Made by a program: the position numbers and the translations under genes
The notes under the pieces: model-generated
What the model saw: only the letters and a program-made list of their open reading frames with translations
The model's database searches: none
What the model was told of the DNA's origin: nothing
Part shown: positions 6,671-8,535 of the stretch, one piece after another
How positions within the stretch are numbered: the stretch's first letter is position 1
Layout of the letters: each line of letters opens with the position of its first letter
NCBI GenBank assembly: GCA_030668045.1
Contig: DAOUUR010000072.1
Span: 1-8,535, forward strand
Direction: 5' to 3'
DNA: 8,535 nt
DNA from: a bacterium
GTDB taxonomy: Bacteria > Zixibacteria > MSB-5A5 > GN15 > FEB-12

Positions 6671-7492
6671 ATGGCGAAGATAGAATGGATCGAAGCGGGT
6701 AGTTACTCTGATATTAAGTTCGACAAGGCCGAAGGGATTGCGAAGATCACGATAAACCGTCCCGACGTACGCAACGCTTTTCGTCCTCAGACAGTTTCCC
6801 AGATGTCTCAGGCGTTGGCCGAGGCTCGCGAAGATCCTGAGATAGGCGTTATAATTCTCACAGGTGAGGGTAGCGATGCTTTCTGCTCTGGCGGCGACCA
6901 GAGAATCAGGGGAGAGGCCGGATACAAAGATGGCACCGGCGTGCATCGGCTAAACGTGCTCGATTTTCAGAGACAGATGCGCACCTGCCCGAAACCGATT
7001 ATCGCGATGGTGGCCGGCTATGCAATCGGGGGTGGTCATGTTCTACATCTCATGTGTGATCTGACTATTGCGGCGGACAATGCGGTTTTTGGCCAGACGG
7101 GGCCGCGGGTTGGTTCGTTCGATGGCGGTTATGGCGCCAGCTACATGGCACGTATCGTTGGTCAGAAAAAGGCGCGGGAGATCTGGTTCTTGTGTCGTCA
7201 GTACAATGCCGACCAGGCGCTTGAAATGGGATTGATCAACACCGTCGTGCCACTGGAACGATTGGAAGAGGAAACAGTTCAATGGAGCCGCGAAATTTTG
7301 GCCAACTCGCCGATTGCTATTCGTTGTCTCAAGGCTGCGCTCAATGCCGACTGCGACGGTCAGGCCGGGTTGCAGGAGTTGGCCGGTAACACCACCATGC
7401 TTTTCTATATGTCAGAGGAAGGTCAGGAAGGTCGCAACGCTTTTGTTGAAAAACGAAAACCAGATTTCTCCAAATTCCCCCGTCGCCCCTGA
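6671..7492 (+). CDS. menB: 1,4-dihydroxy-2-naphthoyl-CoA synthase MenB
   Basis: Crotonase-fold enzyme that closes the second ring, converting o-succinylbenzoyl-CoA to DHNA-CoA. It has 273 residues and is strikingly close to the E. coli-type enzyme from memory. Visible motifs are '[17 protein letters not shown]' (25-41), the oxyanion-hole segment '[13 protein letters not shown]' (69-81), '[18 protein letters not shown]' (114-131), '[17 protein letters not shown]' (140-156) and '[17 protein letters not shown]' (224-240), with the family tail 'KRKPDFSKF' (261-269). Asp151 and Tyr246 correspond to E. coli Asp163 and Tyr258, a constant offset of 12. Gly144 in 'QTGP' corresponds to E. coli Gly156, the mark of the bicarbonate-dependent type I enzymes; type II enzymes have Asp there. 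It lies 24 bp after menH and 10 bp before the preferred menA start. Confidence 0.98.
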   Translation: MAKIEWIEAGSYSDIKFDKAEGIAKITINRPDVRNAFRPQTVSQMSQALAEAREDPEIGVIILTGEGSDAFCSGGDQRIRGEAGYKDGTGVHRLNVLDFQRQMRTCPKPIIAMVAGYAIGGGHVLHLMCDLTIAADNAVFGQTGPRVGSFDGGYGASYMARIVGQKKAREIWFLCRQYNADQALEMGLINTVVPLERLEEETVQWSREILANSPIAIRCLKAALNADCDGQAGLQELAGNTTMLFYMSEEGQEGRNAFVEKRKPDFSKFPRRP

Positions 7493-7502
7493 GATTGGCC
7501 GG

Positions 7503-8372
7503 GTGCGTCTCTGGGTATTGGCCGCTCGTCCGAAAACACTCTGGGCGGCGGTCGCACCGGTTATGATCGGGACCGCGTTGGCTTACTCCGACCGCGCTGA
7601 GTTTTGGCCTGCAGCTCTGGCTGCGTTGTTGGGTGCGGTGCTGATCCAGATCGGGACCAATTTCGCCAACGACTATTTTGATTACAACAAAGGTGCCGAC
7701 GCTAACCAGCGGCTCGGTCCGGTCCGGGTGACTCAAGCCGGTTTGGTCTCACCCGCAACTATGAAACGGGCGACCGTGATTGTATTCGGTATGGCGTTGC
7801 TCATCGGCGTCTATCTGGTGTGGCGCGGAGGGTGGCCGGTGGTTGCAATCGGACTATTGTCGATCTTGTTTGGCGTTCTCTATACAGCCGGACCGTTCCC
7901 ACTCGCCTACAACGGCCTCGGCGAGATATTCGTCCTGATCTTCTTTGGACCGGTGGCTGTCGCTGGCACTTACTACGTGCAGGCGCTGACGATTACCCCG
8001 GAGGCAATAATCGCCGGACTTGCGCCGGGTCTTTTTTCGGTGGCAATCCTCGCGGTCAATAATTTGCGTGATATCGTGGGAGATCAAGCATCCGGCAAGA
8101 AAACATTGGCCGTGCGGTTCGGCGTTCGGTTTGCTCGATGGGAATACGCAACGGCGGTAATTGTTGGTCTGTTAGTACCATTAATATTGATCCTGCGCCA
8201 GCCAGATCATCGGTGGGCGTTACTCAGTCTGTTCACCTTGCCGATTGCGGTCCCAACTATTGCGAACGTTCTTCGTGGCCTCAAAGGACGCACCCTCAAT
8301 GACACTCTTGCCGCAACCGGCCGCCTGCTTTTATTATTCAGCGTCCTCTTTTCAATCGGGTGGTTGCTGTGA
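7503..8372 (+). CDS. menA: 1,4-dihydroxy-2-naphthoate polyprenyltransferase MenA
   Basis: Integral membrane prenyltransferase of the UbiA superfamily that joins DHNA to a polyprenyl diphosphate to give demethylmenaquinone. From the GTG at 7503 it has 289 residues with eight or nine hydrophobic segments. Family marks are 'WVLAARPKTLWAAVAPV' (4-20), the first Asp-rich motif 'NFANDYFDYNKGAD' (53-66), 'RLGPVRVTQAGLVSP' (70-84) and the second Asp-rich motif 'NNLRDIVGDQASGKKTLAVR' (186-205). There is no ATG at a sensible place. GTG 7503 puts the WxLAARPKT segment at the N-terminus as expected but has only a weak ribosome binding site. TTG 7443 or 7446, inside the end of menB and after AGGAAGG at 7425-7431, is the alternative. 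The in-frame ATG at 7314 would overlap menB by 179 bp and is unlikely. It ends in a GTGA overlap with menC. Confidence 0.95.
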   Translation: MRLWVLAARPKTLWAAVAPVMIGTALAYSDRAEFWPAALAALLGAVLIQIGTNFANDYFDYNKGADANQRLGPVRVTQAGLVSPATMKRATVIVFGMALLIGVYLVWRGGWPVVAIGLLSILFGVLYTAGPFPLAYNGLGEIFVLIFFGPVAVAGTYYVQALTITPEAIIAGLAPGLFSVAILAVNNLRDIVGDQASGKKTLAVRFGVRFARWEYATAVIVGLLVPLILILRQPDHRWALLSLFTLPIAVPTIANVLRGLKGRTLNDTLAATGRLLLLFSVLFSIGWLL

Positions 8373-8535
8373 TTGTCACCAACTGTAAATTGTATCGCTA
8401 CCGCATCCCTCTGGAGCACCCTCTGAATTTGAAAGGTGAGACGTACAGCCAACGCGACGGGTTGATTCTCAAACTGTTTGACTCCGAAGGCAACAGCGGC
8501 GTCGGTGAAATTGCACCGCTACCCGGTTTCAGTCG
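8369..8535 (+). CDS. menC: o-Succinylbenzoate synthase MenC, N-terminal part (cut by window edge)
   Basis: Only the first 55 codons are present. They start at a GTG that overlaps the menA stop (GTGA, a 3-bp overlap). The peptide shows the MenC N-terminus: 'CKLYRYRIPLEHPLNLKG', then a region with 'RDGLILKLFD' and 'GVGEIAPLPGFS'. The last segment is characteristic of OSB synthase in the enolase superfamily (compare the GEISPLPGFS segment of the E. coli protein). MenC dehydrates SHCHC to o-succinylbenzoate. The catalytic Lys and metal-binding residues lie beyond the window. N-acylamino acid racemases are close relatives, but the operon context makes the menaquinone role far more likely. Confidence 0.92.
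   Translation, partial: MIVTNCKLYRYRIPLEHPLNLKGETYSQRDGLILKLFDSEGNSGVGEIAPLPGFS

Noticed and set aside
7314..7502. Upstream ATG start for menA
   Set aside because: It would overlap menB by 179 bp and add 63 residues not seen in MenA proteins.
1..8535. CRISPR array, tRNA, rRNA, insertion sequence or phage genes
   Set aside because: No direct DNA repeats with spacers, no cloverleaf-like sequence, no transposase motif and no terminal inverted repeats were seen. The only repetition is at protein level in the propeller.

Overview
This window is ordinary bacterial chromosome with a mid-range GC content, slightly over half by eye. Its core is a nearly complete operon for the classical (o-succinylbenzoate, non-futalosine) menaquinone pathway. 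All major genes keep full reading frames and their signature motifs, and coding density is high. I saw no phage, insertion sequence, CRISPR array, tRNA or rRNA. The host is a menaquinone-using bacterium. The menaquinone gene order differs from the enterobacterial one, and there is a large IPT/TIG plus beta-propeller protein next door. Together these would fit a lineage outside the Enterobacteria, perhaps in the FCB/Zixibacteria-like range, but that placement is a weak guess.

Layout. (1) Positions 3-1061, plus strand: the C-terminal part of a protein cut by the left edge, holding an IPT/TIG domain followed by a seven-bladed propeller of Ycf48/Hcf136-like repeats. (2) Positions 1116-1619, minus strand: a DinB-family four-helix protein, convergent with the first gene. 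(3) Positions 1620-1876: a divergent control region with a near-consensus sigma-70 promoter toward dinB and two tandem promoter-like elements toward the men operon. (4) Positions 1877-8535, plus strand: menG(ubiE)-menF-menD-menH-menB-menA-menC, with menC cut by the right edge. Gaps between these genes are 6 to 24 bp, and menA/menC overlap by 3 bp.

How the genes work together. MenF isomerises chorismate to isochorismate. MenD adds the 2-oxoglutarate-derived succinyl semialdehyde unit to give SEPHCHC. MenH eliminates pyruvate to give SHCHC, and MenC dehydrates this to o-succinylbenzoate. An OSB-CoA ligase (MenE, not in the window) should activate it. MenB closes the naphthoate ring, MenA prenylates DHNA at the membrane, and MenG methylates demethylmenaquinone to menaquinone. 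MenE and the DHNA-CoA thioesterase are the missing steps, and menE may lie downstream of menC.

I found no convincing undescribed system. The points most worth a second look are the compact divergent promoter region, the start-site consequences of those promoters, the split-blade closure of the propeller, and the operon order.
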